Source: Girardinichthys multiradiatus
Lineage: Eukaryota; Chordata; Actinopteri; Cyprinodontiformes; Goodeidae
Direction: 5' to 3'
NCBI RefSeq assembly: GCF_021462225.1
Contig: NC_061804.1
Coordinates: forward strand, 12,530,740-12,594,739
Length of the DNA stretch: 64,000 nucleotides
The first letter of the stretch is position 1. Each line of letters opens with the position of its first letter. The position numbers and the translations under genes were made by a program. Below the pieces are notes generated by a model. That model was not told the DNA's origin. It searched no databases and saw only the letters and a list, made by a program, of their open reading frames with translations. Of the stretch, positions 12,135 to 23,812 are shown in pieces.

Positions 12135-12680
12135 CACTGGTTGGTTGGTTTTCTCTGAGTGGAGGCAGGGGCTGGTTGGTCAACTGGTCGGTCGGCCAGT
12201 TGGTTGAGTCTGGGTGGGTGGAAGGCTTGTTTAGCCAGGTGACTGGTTGTATTTGGTTGGTTAGTCCGTCAGTTGGTTGCCTATGGGTGTGTGGAGGATA
12301 GGCAGGTTGTCTTTTTATTTTATTTTTTTTGACTGCGTATGGGTGGGTGTGGGGATAGGTCAGTCAACTAGTTAGTTGTTTCTGGGTGCTGACTCCCGTT
12401 TAGATTTTTTGATTAGTTGTCTCTGGGTGAAGGCAGGGGGGGGTCTTTGGGGAGGCTCTGTCATCAGCTGGTTAGTTCACCTGGGTAGTTGTCTCCTGGT
12501 GTGTGAGGGATTGGTTGGTCTGCAAGTTGTTGGCTGTTGCTGAGTTTGACTTTGGGTGGGGATTATATTCATCAGGCTGTTATTTGTTTCTTCTGAGTGG
12601 ATTGGGAGCATGGTTAGCAGTTTACTTGTCCTTGAGTGGGTTACAGTTTAGGCCAGTCAGTAGGATGGATGGCATTTTTG
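12135..12680 (+). repeat. G/T-rich decayed minisatellite
   Basis: About 550 bp are built from loose units of roughly 60-75 bp containing TTGGTTGTCTCTGGGTG, GGAGGCAGGGG and TCAGTCAGCTGGTTAGT variants. The plus strand is strongly G/T-rich and C-poor. Runs such as GGGTGGGTGTGGGG and GGGGGGGTCTTTGGGG could form G-quadruplexes. No protein is evident. Confidence 0.65.
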
Positions 12681-13462
12681 GATGGATGGTTTTTTTTTCT
12701 AGAATGCAAGTAAAATCTTCTGAAACTATTTCACAGTTTATACCCAACATTGAAAGTCAAAATTTTACATTCATCCTGGAGAATAGCTTGCGTTGAAGAA
12801 ATATTGGTTTAGAGCTTTTTGAACTCAGTAACACAGGTCAAATCTGGGTCATTTGTATAAAAACTGGATCTGTAACGAACAACTGGCAGTTCTTTATGCA
12901 TAAAGCAGGGACAGTTGCAGTAATATTTTTTATTCAAATCTGATCTGTTGAAGTATCCAGCTTCCTTTTAATCTCAACTCTTTTTAGTCTCAACTTATAT
13001 GTGAACAAACAGACTCAAATTGTGGGAAAAAACGTAGCCTCTGTATGTTACAAAGGGATTAACTTATGAACATCACAGATATGATGTTGGATTTGTGACT
13101 GTTGCTGAACTAAGGTTACAAATATCGTTTAGCTTCATAGTTATAAAGCTGTGTTCAGTGCTTATAAGGGATCAAGTTGAAAGTCTATTCACCAGATAAC
13201 TAATAGGTGAATTGCTATTTGCACAAATAGCAGAAATGTTTTTGTCTGCTTTTTTTTCCCTTTCAAAAGCAATTCTCTTCTATAAATTGACTTCTGGCCC
13301 TTCAGCGCAGCGAGGATTCAGTTCAATTGACACATCTCCAGAAATAAACCAAGAGTACATGAGAGAAAAAAGAATGAGATGAAGAAAGGAAAAGGACCAA
13401 CAGATGAGTGCAAAAAGAGAAAAGAAGTCAAAAAGTTACACACCAAGTGTGTTTAATCTTTT

Positions 13463-13481
13463 CTAACCCTAACCCTAACCC
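13463..13481. repeat. Short interstitial telomere-like repeat
   Basis: About three copies of CCCTAA occur in a row inside unique DNA. It is too short to be a chromosome end. Confidence 0.6.
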
Positions 13482-13599
13482 ACATGGCCTTATCATGGGC
13501 CTTAATACTTTTATTTTCAGACATTTCATGGTGAACTAACTTTAACCAGTGTTTGTTATTGTCCTTTCGGAACCCCCAGCTGTTAATTTGAGGTGAAGT

Positions 13600-13960
13600 T
13601 GAAGACTAAGGAGGTCATCATTATTCCACCCACTTTGTTCAATGGACTAGAGCCACTAGCAACACAAAAACCCCAGAGCATGATACAACCACTGCCATGC
13701 TTGACAGTTACCAAATTGTTTGAGGTAGGTGGACTCTTCCAAACAGTCTCGCCTGACCATAATGTTTCTTTTCTCTAGAAGATGTGTGGCCTGTACATGT
13801 GGCCAGCTCCAAATTTCAGTCAAACCTGAACGGGTTCATTTTGGAGTAAGGGAGTTCATGATTATGTAAATATTGCTTCATTGTGGACTCAGTGTCTCCA
13901 CTATTTAGATAATGGTATTCCAGACGTTTGGGACATCAGTAGTGTTCCACCCTGGAAAAT
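13600..13960 (-). mobile_element. Tc1-like transposon fossil
   Basis: The plus strand carries CCCCAGAGCATGATACAACC and CTGCCATGCTTGACAGTTAC. In reverse these are the Tc1 block encoding a K-H-G-G-G-S-I-M-L-W-like motif. Surrounding sequence matches the antisense of a Tc1 transposase in style but is riddled with stops. No terminal repeats were recognised. Confidence 0.6.
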
Positions 13961-15924
13961 GAGTAGTTCAAGTACGTAATTAAAGCCCAAAGTTATTATG
14001 ACTTTCATGTCCATAAAGAGGTTCTTGAATTTGCAAATCGTGATGCTGAATGAAGCAAACTGGTTTTAAGTGTACCTTGAGAGCCTAAATGATAGGCAAC
14101 GGGATTATAACATTAAAAACCATGACATTCGCCAGACATTTAAACACCAGACCGTCATGAGTAAACACTGATGTGTCAATCAGAATATGTTTTTCTCTTA
14201 CCACCCCCCTCCCTATAAATGGCATCAGGCATATTTCAGATGGCAGATTGTACAGATTGATCTTTGTGTGATTGCTGCAGATCAGGCACCCTGCAGAGCT
14301 CAGAGCACACAAGCCCGGAGGAATCTTTCGCTCGCTAACAAAACGCACCATCTCATGAAGGATGAGAGGGAGGAAAGAAGCACGAAAGCAACAGTGGAGG
14401 CAGTCTACAAGTTATTATGCAGCAACATCTCTCACTGACATGAATCAGTCACATCAACCCCTTTTACCAGCTTGACGCTTTTACAAATAAAAAGACTTGA
14501 TATGAATGTGAAAAAGATTTCCTGGTGCTCCTTCTAAAAAGTCCTTTCTCCCCTGTTAGATCTGCGAAATGTCACATCTGTAGCTATTATCCTGTCTTCA
14601 TATAGTTCTGAACTCTGAAAAGATACAGAGCCTACAATTTGTGGCCCTCATTAGCGTGAGACGAGACGGAGAACAAGTCCTTTTGAGATTTGTCTGAACG
14701 CCGGGCTCCTCGTCACAAAGCGCTGGTCTGAATGATTTGTGGAACGACTGTGGAGCTACCCTTCCACACCAAGGGCAGGCTGATTGCCAAGGCTTCACTC
14801 AAAGGTCGCGCAATTAAGCTTTGTTCCTGCTTCAATAAGGCTGTGACTGACTGACTGACTGACTGACTGACTGTGCTCCCCTGGTTTGAACAGATGTGAT
14901 TTTTGGCCTCTTCTGAGCTCTTAAAAAAAGTCCTCAGTTTATGCTTACCATCATGAATTCAAAACAATAAGTAAAAAAAAAAAAACAGCAGCCAAAATCA
15001 TCTGCAAACCTTGTTCTAACCTGGAAATTTTTTTAATTTAGAAAATGGATGCATGAACTCAGGAAAATCAAAAAATTTAGATAATAATTGAGCCAAATTT
15101 TCCAAATCTTTTCCCACCATTCTATGTTAGTTTTAGTACCTCAGCAACTAAAAATACACATCAGGTTTGGAGAATAGGGGCAGCTGGTTCATCCGCCTGG
15201 CCAAATACATATAGAAAGTTTTATACAGTATCCTATTGCTTCTAATTAGACATTTGCAACTGCGATATTGTACACACTGATATTGTGATGACTGATTTAA
15301 AATGTTACACAGCTCTTATTTTAAAAAAATATGCTACTGCAGACAATAAGACTGATATACTCAAGCATCAAAATGGCAAAATATGACAGTACAACTGCAG
15401 TAGGCGCAAAAAAACAGCACCTCAGTAAACATTTTGGGTGGAAATTTCATCTAAACAATGTTTGAATTATCTATAGATGCCTAAGTCACAATTTGTTATA
15501 TATTATGGATAACAACTGAAGGGTTTGGGTGTCTACATTGAGGCTAGACATCTATATTAGCAGTTTAGATGTAGATGTGTTTTAATCCAAGACTGACAAG
15601 CAAAAAATAAATAAATGGTGTTTAATAACAGAGAATCTTAACCTGATAAGCTACAAAGCTACATATGGAGCAAGCACACTTGATGTATAAGTCAAGGTCA
15701 AGATGAGGAGTTTGTGTTCCTGCCAGGGTTGTATGTCATTACTATCTTCAAAGTTTTCATGCAGAAACTGACATTTTTCTTTTAGGAAACCAGACTAAAT
15801 TATTTCTTAAATCACATCCAGAAAGCATCTTCTTGTCAGTTTACAGCCTGTACAGCTTCAGTGCTTGACTATACAAAATGTGAGCCATTTCCTTCTATCA
15901 GTAATATGCATTTAGGCACTTATA
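13961..15924. other. Non-coding stretch with a possible conserved block
   Basis: Mostly plain AT-rich sequence. GC-richer, repeat-free stretches lie at 14250-14400 and 14640-14830, the second next to a TGAC microsatellite. No exon with splice sites was identified. Confidence 0.45.
14844..14873. repeat. (TGAC)n microsatellite
   Basis: About seven uninterrupted TGAC units. Confidence 0.9.
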
Positions 15925-15934
15925 CCTGGTGAAG

Positions 15935-16858
15935 ATGTGTTGCCATAGTTTAGTTACAACTGAGTGTCAGAATGGTGAAGGAAGGCGAGTTTCAAGTGCC
16001 ATGGTAGTTGATGCCAGGGGAGTTGGCATGAGTATCTCAGAAAGTGCTTATTTACTGGTATTTCCAAACACAACCGGCTCACTGATTCACATAGAAGATG
16101 GTCTCAAAAAGACAAAATATCCACCAAGCAGCAGTTGTGTGGACAAAAATACTTTTTTGATGTCAAAAATGAGAGGGCAGGCTGGTTCGGGATGACAGAA
16201 ATGAAATGGAACCTCAACTAACCACCAGTTAGAATCAAATACCACCTTTGAATAAACAACATTTCAAGCCTGACATAAACCAGTCTACCCTGAATGATTC
16301 ACAGGAAGAAACCATGAAAGGAGGCAATCAGAAAACAACAAATAAATTACACAAATCTAACACGTTACCCAATAACCAATTACTTTAATACAAATCTTTA
16401 CAACTAAACAAACAAATCGAAGGTCAATCAAAAAAAATGTATGAAATTTAGCATAACTATTCTAAGCACTACCCCTCAAAATCTTTTAGGCACCACCTGG
16501 AGCATGTTTCTCCCTTTTGCAACCCCGCCGTGCTTAGGAGACAAACCAGGAAAAGGTGAGTGCTTGTTCCACTAAACAGGTACTTTGTTAAAATGATAAG
16601 TTCAACCAACAGAAATATAATCAAACACAAATTAGGCCCTTAGGACCAATTGAACTATGATGCATGGAGAGATAGGCCCATAAATGAATGTATGCCATAA
16701 ATAATAAAGGCAGTTCTGAAGTGGGTTACTGGAAAATAAAGGAAGGGAGGTCAACAAAACTACATTAAAAAAAAAACTTTAAAAAGAATACCAGTCAAAG
16801 TACAAGAAGGGGTCAAATCTGGTATAAGATGGCTGTGCCTAATAAAGTGGCAGGTGAG
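15935..16858 (+). mobile_element. Decayed Tc1-like element of the same group as 6929-8114
   Basis: A plus-strand frame near 15975-16190 reads AMVVDARGVGMSISESAYLL, then GSLIHIEDGLKKTKYPPSSS. This lines up with the MVVGARRAGLSISETADLL start of that Tc1 family. The right end CCTAATAAAGTGGCAGGTGA at 16838-16857 matches the terminal repeat of the 6929 element. The left terminal repeat and catalytic blocks are not recognisable, so the copy is very old. Confidence 0.65.
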
Positions 16859-16859
16859 T

Positions 16860-18955
16860 ATGTCTTAATATTCAATGTTCTTACATTTTAGCCCTCAAAA
16901 AAAAGTTTTTTTTTTCTTCAAAACATCAATATTGTTACCAGTTTCACTACTGAAAACAGAATAAAATCAAGCTGTCTTTAAGTTTTGACTTAGGCTTTGT
17001 GAATTTTTTATTAATTGTGTGGGATATTTGAATTAAATTAAATAGGAAATTAAAACAATCTGTCTAAATGTGGTCCAACAATTAGAGAAAACATGCAAGT
17101 TTATCTCTAACTGAAGTTTGCCTCAATCATAAAATCAACTCTTTTCCTCAGTAGTTAATTAAATATGTAAAAACTAAACCTATAGTATAATTTCATACCA
17201 ATTGCAGGGTAGATTTAAGAACACCCAAACCACTCAGTGGATACTCAGAGACGTTCTACCTTTCCTCAGCAGCTCCAAAGTGTGAGGTGTAGTAAAATTG
17301 TGCATATAAAGCAAGGAATGAGAGAGCATGAAAGTGAAAAATAACTTTTCTCAATGAATAAACCTTAAAAACTGGGTCACTGACAAAAAAAATATCCAAG
17401 GAGACTTAAGCAGCAAAAGCCATAAGTCAATTTTTCCCCACGGACCCTGATGCAAATATCATTCTTCTTATGGCAGCTCAGGCAGACGATCTGGTAAAAT
17501 GGCAAGAAAAAGCAAGGGGGGGGGGAGACATGACCTAGTTTTACAGATGTGTGGCTGAAACAATCAAAAAAGCTACAAGATGCTGCCTCACATATCTGCA
17601 CAGACTGAAACTTGATTCAGTTGTCACGCTTAAAGAAGCTGGATTTACCAAGAGAGAACAACCAAAGAGGTTTATATAAAAGTCAGGTCGAGCATGGCTG
17701 CTCTATGGTTTCATAGAGCTTGGATAGAAGAACCTAAAGTCTAAACACCATCTGACAGATCTATTGCTGGTTTATATTCTAAATGGGTGGTTTATGCTGC
17801 ACAGAGCAAGATGTCTTAGTCATTTCAGCTCAATTTAGTGGTTCGAGCCGTCTCCAGCCAGCTCATCTCTTAGGCCAGCATCCTCCAAATTTTCTGGGGC
17901 TGTCATTCATAGCCGTTCGTACTACGGGTGAGATTTGCAGCTTAGCGATGCAACCTGAGGCTTAACCCTGAGGTTTTAGTGTCATAGCAGGGCCATACAC
18001 TTACTTAGGGCCAAAATAACAAAATGTCAAGATACTGACAGCAGGTCAACACGGAGGCTGTCCTATAAATACTCCAAATGCATCAGATGAGCATCTGTAT
18101 AAAAAAAAAAAAAGGACTAATAAAAATATTCAGACTGTGCTGGATTATAATAAAAATATTCTTATGAAAATCAGTGGAAATAGTAATTTCATCTTCACGT
18201 CAGGCATTCCTCATTTTCAGACCACTTCACAGCGCTGCTTTAATAAGGGATTTTATTAACTAACATTTAACTCTATTGCATTTTAATTGATAGTGTTCAA
18301 AATCTTATACCAGTAAAAGCTGCTGTAAGAACTGAGACTGTTGGATGTAAGCCTGTTTTTCCTGTTTTCTTTTAATAAGGTTCATCATAGGAATATATTA
18401 ATCCCATAAACTATAGAAATACACATAAAAATGCAGCAAGTCAGTTAAATAGACTCCACAGATGCAATTACAGCCAGATCTGTTTGCATCTTAACGATGG
18501 GGCAGTGACATCAATCAGCCTATTACCTTTGGCTTTTAAACAGTTTGTAGTCTCCTGTCAGACTTCTATGTTGGATTTGTGCTACTGTCCCCTAATTATA
18601 TATATTTTTCTAAGATATTATCTTGTTCTTGTATAGTATAGCACTTCTATGTGAGAATGTAATTAATCAATCTTTGTCAAAACACCTCATTTTGAATAAA
18701 AACACACAGCTTAACTCCGTAAACCCTCAATGATTGAGTACTGTAAGAACACTTATTTAATGATTTTGATTAATAACCCAATTTAAAGCATATGAATAAA
18801 ATTAAATCAAAACAATATTATGCAGAAGGTTATTCCATTAGTAAAGAAACAATCCAGCCAGTCATATTGTACATTTTTGGGCAATTTCAAAATGACAAGT
18901 TGATATTAACGTAATGAAAAAGAGGCTGTGGAAATTCAAAGTGATTATTTTCAGT
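16860..18955. other. Non-coding stretch, no gene seen
   Basis: AT-rich unique sequence with short poly-A and poly-T runs. No exon or transposon was recognised. Confidence 0.5.
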
Positions 18956-18959
18956 CTGG

Positions 18960-19250
18960 TATTCAAAAACAGCACTTTGCGCAGGCCTATCTTAATTTAT
19001 AAATTGCTTCCGACACGGGGAGCTGTTGTAACGGCCTTACTAGATCTTGACAGTGAAATTTTACTTGCTGTGGCAGTTATCAGAGGTTTGTTGGGGAACA
19101 GGTATTTTTCTAGCCTCTCTCTAACCTGTGAGGTTCTACAAGGTTCAGTCCTGGGTCTTTTATTTTACTACTACAGTTTCTTTGGTAGATAGCATCATTC
19201 AATCCTTCTGACATTTTATTTCTATACTGATGACATTCAGCTACACGCAG
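18960..19250 (+). mobile_element. LINE reverse transcriptase fragment
   Basis: The plus strand shows a degraded VTALLDLDSEI segment (the LLDLSAAFDTV block), then EVLQGSVLGLLF (the GVPQGSVLGPLLF block). After a frameshift comes FYTDDIQLHA (the YADDTQLY catalytic box). Order and spacing fit an L2/CR1-group enzyme. Both ends are missing. Confidence 0.7.
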
Positions 19251-19589
19251 TGGATCTCCAAAGAATATGCACCCCTGTTAAAATGGCTATGACAACATTT
19301 TTCTGCCTTTAATGTGACATATCTTTTAGGCACGTAAAAATGTAATAAATAAATAAAAATTGCAATAACCGTGGTGCACACCCTAAGAAAAATACACCTT
19401 TTGAGTCACATCATTATAAAGATATATCATGCCATAGTGAAAACAGTCACATATCTGTAGAAAATATAGGAATGATACATTAGAAAAACTGTTGTTGCTC
19501 CAAAATGAATTTTTGCCAAATACTGGTTGTGCTCTACATGTGACAATCAGCTATTCTCCATTTATGTTGAATAAGCAAAAGGATTGCTG

Positions 19590-19900
19590 GACAAAAGCCT
19601 CTTCTTCCAAAGAAAGCATCTAGCCCCAGCTAAAATCTACTAAAAGCTTGTGGGGGAAAGTGTTGCTTTCAGTTGCATCACTAAATGGAGCTGCTAAGAG
19701 CTGGACCAGTATAAGAAAGAAACTAAAAACTACTTAATATCTCTGAACTTTTCCAAAAACAACTCTGCATCACCTAAAGAATGCCATACTCACAGTGCAA
19801 CATGATGGTAGTAGCATCATGACATGGGATAAATGTTTAGATGGAACAGTCTTTTTCTGTCAGGGTAAATTAAATTATGAATATTTCTAAAGAATTGTCA
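19590..19900 (+). mobile_element. Tc1-like transposon fossil
   Basis: The key block is GTGCAACATGATGGTAGTAG followed by CATCATGACATGGGATAAAT, a decayed form of the Tc1 V-K-H-G-G-G-S-I-M-L-W block. The following TTTAGATGGAAC and preceding stretch also fit, but the reading frame is lost. Confidence 0.5.
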
Positions 19901-20009
19901 GTTTTGACCCGAAACTTTCAGGTGTCCCCTAGGAAGGTGGAGATAAGAAACTGCAGCATATGGTCCATACCAACTTAGAGAAAAGTATACATGCATTTCT
20001 GCTATTGCA

Positions 20010-20460
20010 CTTAGAAGTCTGTCCTGTGTTCGTCCATCTCAGTGTGGTTTGGCTCATCCACAAAACAGGACAGGTCCAGACTGCAACAAACAATCAGGTG
20101 TGCAGAGAGAATCAGTAGGGTTGACCTTTCCCCCATCCAGGACTTATACAGGTCTAGGGTCAGAAAAAGGGCAGCTAAAATCTCTGCAGACCCCACACAC
20201 AAACTGTTTAGGCATTTACCTTCAGGTTGGCATTACACAGCGCTGTCTGCTAAAACCAGCCGCCACAGAGACAGTTTCTTCCCCAAGGCTGTTTGATGAA
20301 CACTTCACAGTCAAAGTTCCAGAACACCACCATGCATAATTGGTCTGATCTCACATTATCTTCTCTTGTAAAGTCACTTGTGTCCATTATTTCCATGTAT
20401 TTATTTTGAAAAAATCCTTGTTTGTGTGCACAAACGTGGCAATAAAGCTGATTCTTATTA
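20010..20460 (+). mobile_element. LINE C-terminal fragment with 3' tail
   Basis: An 84-residue frame at 20042-20296 reads MWFGSSTKQDRSRLQQTIRC, AERISRVDLSPIQDLYRS, DPTHKLFRHLPSGWHY and DSFFPKAV. These are the usual last blocks of fish LINE polyproteins (DRxxLQRxVRTAExI, DPTHP, LPSGRRYR, SFFPQAV). A noncoding tail ends GGCAATAAAGCTGATTCTTA, a standard 3' terminus. It is 5'-truncated, as usual for LINE insertions. Confidence 0.8.
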
Positions 20461-21340
20461 CAGTGCCCTGTTTACCAGACAAGACAAATGATCTCCATCA
20501 CCCCTCCAAGCTATTCAAAACACTGCTCCCAGACTTTACAGTAACAATACCCATTTTATTTGGCTCTATTTGCTGTAAAGGGGGGGAGGAATAATGTTTT
20601 AGACTTGGTGTTTAACCCAACAGCTGGAGGCCATGTTGGCTCACAGTGTGTGAATGCAAGTGTGTGTGTGACAGTGCGTCCATCGGCACGTGTGTGTTGG
20701 GAATCATTTCGCAATTGGTATGTGTCGACATGCAAAGCTCTCCGCCACTGCTCCATCCATCTACTGGACTTGGCAAACAGCGTGAGAGTTTCTGTTTGTA
20801 TGAGCGAAAAGAAAAAAAACCAACACCAACTCCAAGCTGTTTATATCTGGTTGCTATGGAGCATCACAGCTGTTTCTAGCAGACCCTAATGAGCCACAGC
20901 AGCTGTTAGGAGCTCACACAAACAAATTCACAATAGGTGCATTTTTGTAAATTTACACATGATCGGTTAACCATGTAGATCTATACAGCACAACAAAAGC
21001 ATTGCAGCTGTAAGATGCCAAGCTTTATAAACAAACAGGTTTATTTTACAAATATTTTTCAACAATATTTCTGTTTCATTAAATTTTGTAGCAACCAATT
21101 CACAACAAATGGAATCTAAAAGCCCTTTTACAAGATCGGCAGGTCCAGGTAATTTCCAATTATATAGAGTCCAATCAGGTCCAGATTCAATCACTTTAAT
21201 CATATAGTCAGATTCACATTTAATTACATCCTGCTCAATTCAGTACTAATTATGGTATTAAACAGTCAAATTAAGTCAATTATTTAAGATCACATGGGCA
21301 AAATTTATCTAAGTTGGCATATTTTACTGCATCCAATCAT
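20461..21340. other. Non-coding stretch, no gene seen
   Basis: Includes a TG-rich patch near 20650-20700. Short frames here (up to 109 residues) show no domain. Confidence 0.5.
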
Positions 21341-21344
21341 TCAG

Positions 21345-21515
21345 GGGAGCTGGTGCCTATCTCCAGGAGTCTACGGGCAAGAGGCAGGGCACATCCTGGA
21401 CAAATCGCCGATCCATCGCAGGGCAACACAGAGACATACAGGATAAAAAACCACGTACACACTCATTCACACCTAAGGGCAGTTTAAAGAGACCAATTTA
21501 CCTAACAGTAAACAC
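21345..21515 (-). repeat. Fish SINE-like repeat fragment (antisense)
   Basis: In reverse it reads GTAAATTGGTCTCTTTAAAC, CTGCGATGGATCGGCGATTT and GGAGATAGGCACCAGCTCCC, matching the repeat at 10168-10470. The head is missing. Confidence 0.75.
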
Positions 21516-21544
21516 TCTGTCTGTATGTTGGGATGAGGTGGATA

Positions 21545-21845
21545 AGAGAATGATCCAAAAAAAACCAGAGCACCCCTGGTAACAGCATGATATGAGTCCT
21601 TTAAAGCTGTGTAACAATGGTCCAGTGTGTTTTGGTCTCTGGTGGGACACTTAATATGCTGTCTGTATTTGGGGAGTTAATTGGAGAGGTTTGCACTGTT
21701 AAAATCTCCCAGTATTGTGATGAAAGAGTCCGTGTTTTTTCTCCACGTCTGTAATCAGCTCAGCGAGATGTTTTTCAGCGGCGGAAGTGCAGCCATGCGG
21801 TGGAAAATATGAGCCAATTATTATAAACGAGGAAAACTCCCTCGG
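21545..21845 (-). mobile_element. Antisense LINE endonuclease fragment
   Basis: Minus-strand frames read [72 protein letters not shown] and CYTALKDSYHAV. The order and the LGDFN motif identify an AP endonuclease of a non-LTR retrotransposon. Frameshifts break it. Its end at about 21845 coincides with the start of Tc1 sequence, so the start codon of the Tc1 ORF at 21787 lies within this LINE fragment on the other strand. Confidence 0.8.
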
Positions 21846-22830
21846 CGAGCTCATCCAGGATGGCACATCAATGCGAACTATGGCAAGAAGGTTTGCTGTG
21901 TCTGTCAGCGTAGTGTCCAGAGCCTGGAGGCCCTACCAGGAGACAGACCAGTACACCAGGAGACGTGGAGGAGGCCGTAGGAGGGCAACAACCCAGCAGC
22001 AGGACCACTACCTCCGCCTTTGTGCAAGGAGGAACAGGAGGAGCACTGCCAGAGCCCTGCAAAATGACCTCCAGCAGGCCACAAATGTGCATGTGTCTGC
22101 ACAAACGGTTAGAAACCGACTCCATGAGGATGGTATGAGGGCCCGACGTCGACAAATGGAGGTTGTGCTCACAGCCCAACACCGTGCAGGACGCTTGGCA
22201 TTTGCCAGAGAACACCAGGATTGGCAAATTCGCCACTGGCGCTCTGTGCTCTTCACAGATGAAAGCAAGTTCACACTGAGCACATGTGACAGATGTGACA
22301 GAGTCTGGAGACACCGTGGAGAGCGATCTGCTGCCTCCAACATCCTTCAGCATGACCGGTTTGGCAGTGGGTCAGTAATGGTGTGGGGTGGTATTTCTTT
22401 GGAGGGCAGCATGGTCCTCCATGTGCTCGCCAGAGGTAGCCTGACTGCCATTAGGTACCGAGATGAGATCCTCAGACCCCTTGTGAGACCATATGCTGGT
22501 GCGGTTGGACCTGGGTTCCTCCTAATGCAGGACAATGCTAGACCTCATGTGGCTGGAGTGTGTCAGGAGTTCCTTCAAGATGAAGACATTGAAGCTATGG
22601 ACTGGCCCGCCCGTTCCCCAGACCTGAATCCGATTGAGCACATCTTGGACATCATGCCTCGCTCCATCCACCAACGTCACGTTGCACCACAGACTGTCCA
22701 GGAGTTGGTGGATGCTTTAGTCCAGGTCTGGGAGGAGATCCCTCAGGAGACCATCCGCCGTCTCATCAGGAGCATGCCCAGGGGTTGTAGGGAGGTCATA
22801 CAGACACATGGAGGCCACACACAAAACTGA
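21787..22830 (+). CDS. Tc1-like transposase, DD34E, with chimeric N terminus
   Basis: A 347-residue open frame. Residues 1-20 ([20 protein letters not shown]) are translated from antisense LINE endonuclease sequence; Tc1-type protein begins at [10 protein letters not shown]. Residues 21-110 form the paired-like DNA-binding region, with a GRPR/AT-hook-like GGGRRRATT near 61-69. The catalytic blocks are intact: D158 in LFTDESKF, D249 in LMQDNARPH and E284 in [10 protein letters not shown], with 34 residues between the last two. The C terminus reads GGHTQN rather than a GGHT-aromatic ending. Such enzymes cut and paste their element by binding its terminal repeats. The right terminal repeat is present but none was found on the left, so the element cannot move as a unit. 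Whether the altered N terminus folds or is expressed is unknown. Confidence 0.85.
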   Translation: MQPCGGKYEPIIINEENSLGELIQDGTSMRTMARRFAVSVSVVSRAWRPYQETDQYTRRRGGGRRRATTQQQDHYLRLCARRNRRSTARALQNDLQQATNVHVSAQTVRNRLHEDGMRARRRQMEVVLTAQHRAGRLAFAREHQDWQIRHWRSVLFTDESKFTLSTCDRCDRVWRHRGERSAASNILQHDRFGSGSVMVWGGISLEGSMVLHVLARGSLTAIRYRDEILRPLVRPYAGAVGPGFLLMQDNARPHVAGVCQEFLQDEDIEAMDWPARSPDLNPIEHILDIMPRSIHQRHVAPQTVQELVDALVQVWEEIPQETIRRLIRSMPRGCREVIQTHGGHTQN

Positions 22831-23088
22831 GCCTCATTTTGACTTGTTTTAAGGACATTACATCAAAGTTGAATCAGCCTGTAGTGTGTTTTTCCACTTT
22901 AATTTTGTGTCTGACTCCAAATCCAGGCCTCCATTAGTTAATAAATTTGATTTCCATTGATGATTTTTGTGTGATTTTGTTGTCAGCACATTCAATTTTG
23001 TACAGAACAAAGTATTCAATGAGAATATTTCATTCATTCAGATCTAGGATGTGTTATTTGAGTGTTCCCTTTATTTTTTTGAGCAGTG
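21846..23088 (+). mobile_element. 5'-truncated Tc1-like element
   Basis: Tc1 sequence runs from the transposase N-terminal domain to a right terminal repeat containing GTGTTCCCTTTATTTTTTTG then AGCAGTG, followed by TA. No inverse of that repeat was seen on the left. The 5' noncoding part and first codons are replaced by LINE sequence. Confidence 0.85.
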
Positions 23089-23159
23089 TATATATAGAGA
23101 CAAATTTAGTAATGAATGCCCAGTTAGGTGTCAACAACACATCTTCACAGCAGGGATTG

Positions 23160-23812
23160 AAAATTGATAATTTTCCCTTGATCGGTCTTACTTTTGATCG
23201 GCTGATCACATTTTGCATGGCAAAAGTATTTGTACCCCTTCTAACTTTTTCAGATTTTGTCACATTAAAACCACAAATGTCAATGTATTGAATATATTTG
23301 TACCACCAAAAGGCTTGAAGCTGTATTTGTAGTAAAAGGTGGTTCTACACAAGGTTTGACTCTGGAGGGCTGAATGCAAGTGCAAGCCACACTTTTCAGA
23401 TTTTTATTCATAAAAGAAAAATGGGAAAAATATGTATCCTTTTCATTTTACTTCGCAATCCTGCACTACTTTGTTGCTGTATATCATATGAAATCCCCAA
23501 AAACACAAGATATTGCACCTGTAGCATCACATAATGTAAGAAATTGTAAAAGTTTAATGAGTATGAACACTTTTTCAAGGACGGATCAAAGGGGAAATGC
23601 TTGTGCCCCTATTAAGGAACCTAAAACACTTTTTGTCCCAAGACAAAAAGATAAACACTTGTCCCACTTCAGTGTTGAATTAAAGGACAGCGGTATATTT
23701 TAAAGGAAGAAAATCCAATTAATCAGAAATCTGAAGGTTAAACCTTGGAAAAACAAAAAAAAAAAACAATCGTCTGTGTTGGCCCGTAAGAGCCTGATCG
23801 GTGCAGCTCTAC
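23160..23812. mobile_element. Possible hAT-like fragments around a Tc1 derivative
   Basis: GATCGGTCTTAC and GATCGGCTGATCAC at 23180-23210, and CTGATCGGTGCAGCTCTAC at about 23794-23812, recall hAT elements whose ends read GAGNTGCACCGATC. The Tc1 derivative at 23217-23580 would lie inside. The left end was not found. Confidence 0.35.
23217..23580 (+). mobile_element. Internally deleted Tc1 derivative
   Basis: The left part, CAAAAGTATTTGTACCCCTT through TTTTGTCACATTAAAACCAC, and the right part, AAAGGTGGTTCTACACAAGG and GGGCTGAATGCAAGTGCAAG, are the two ends of a well-known fish Tc1 group. The whole transposase between them is gone except the last codons. The result is a short MITE-like copy ending near AGTATGAACACTTTTTCAAG. 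Confidence 0.7.

Noticed and set aside
13463..13481. Telomere end
   Set aside because: Only about three CCCTAA units embedded in unique DNA.
21868..22353. 161-residue minus-strand open frame
   Set aside because: It overlaps the Tc1 transposase coding strand and has no domain of its own.
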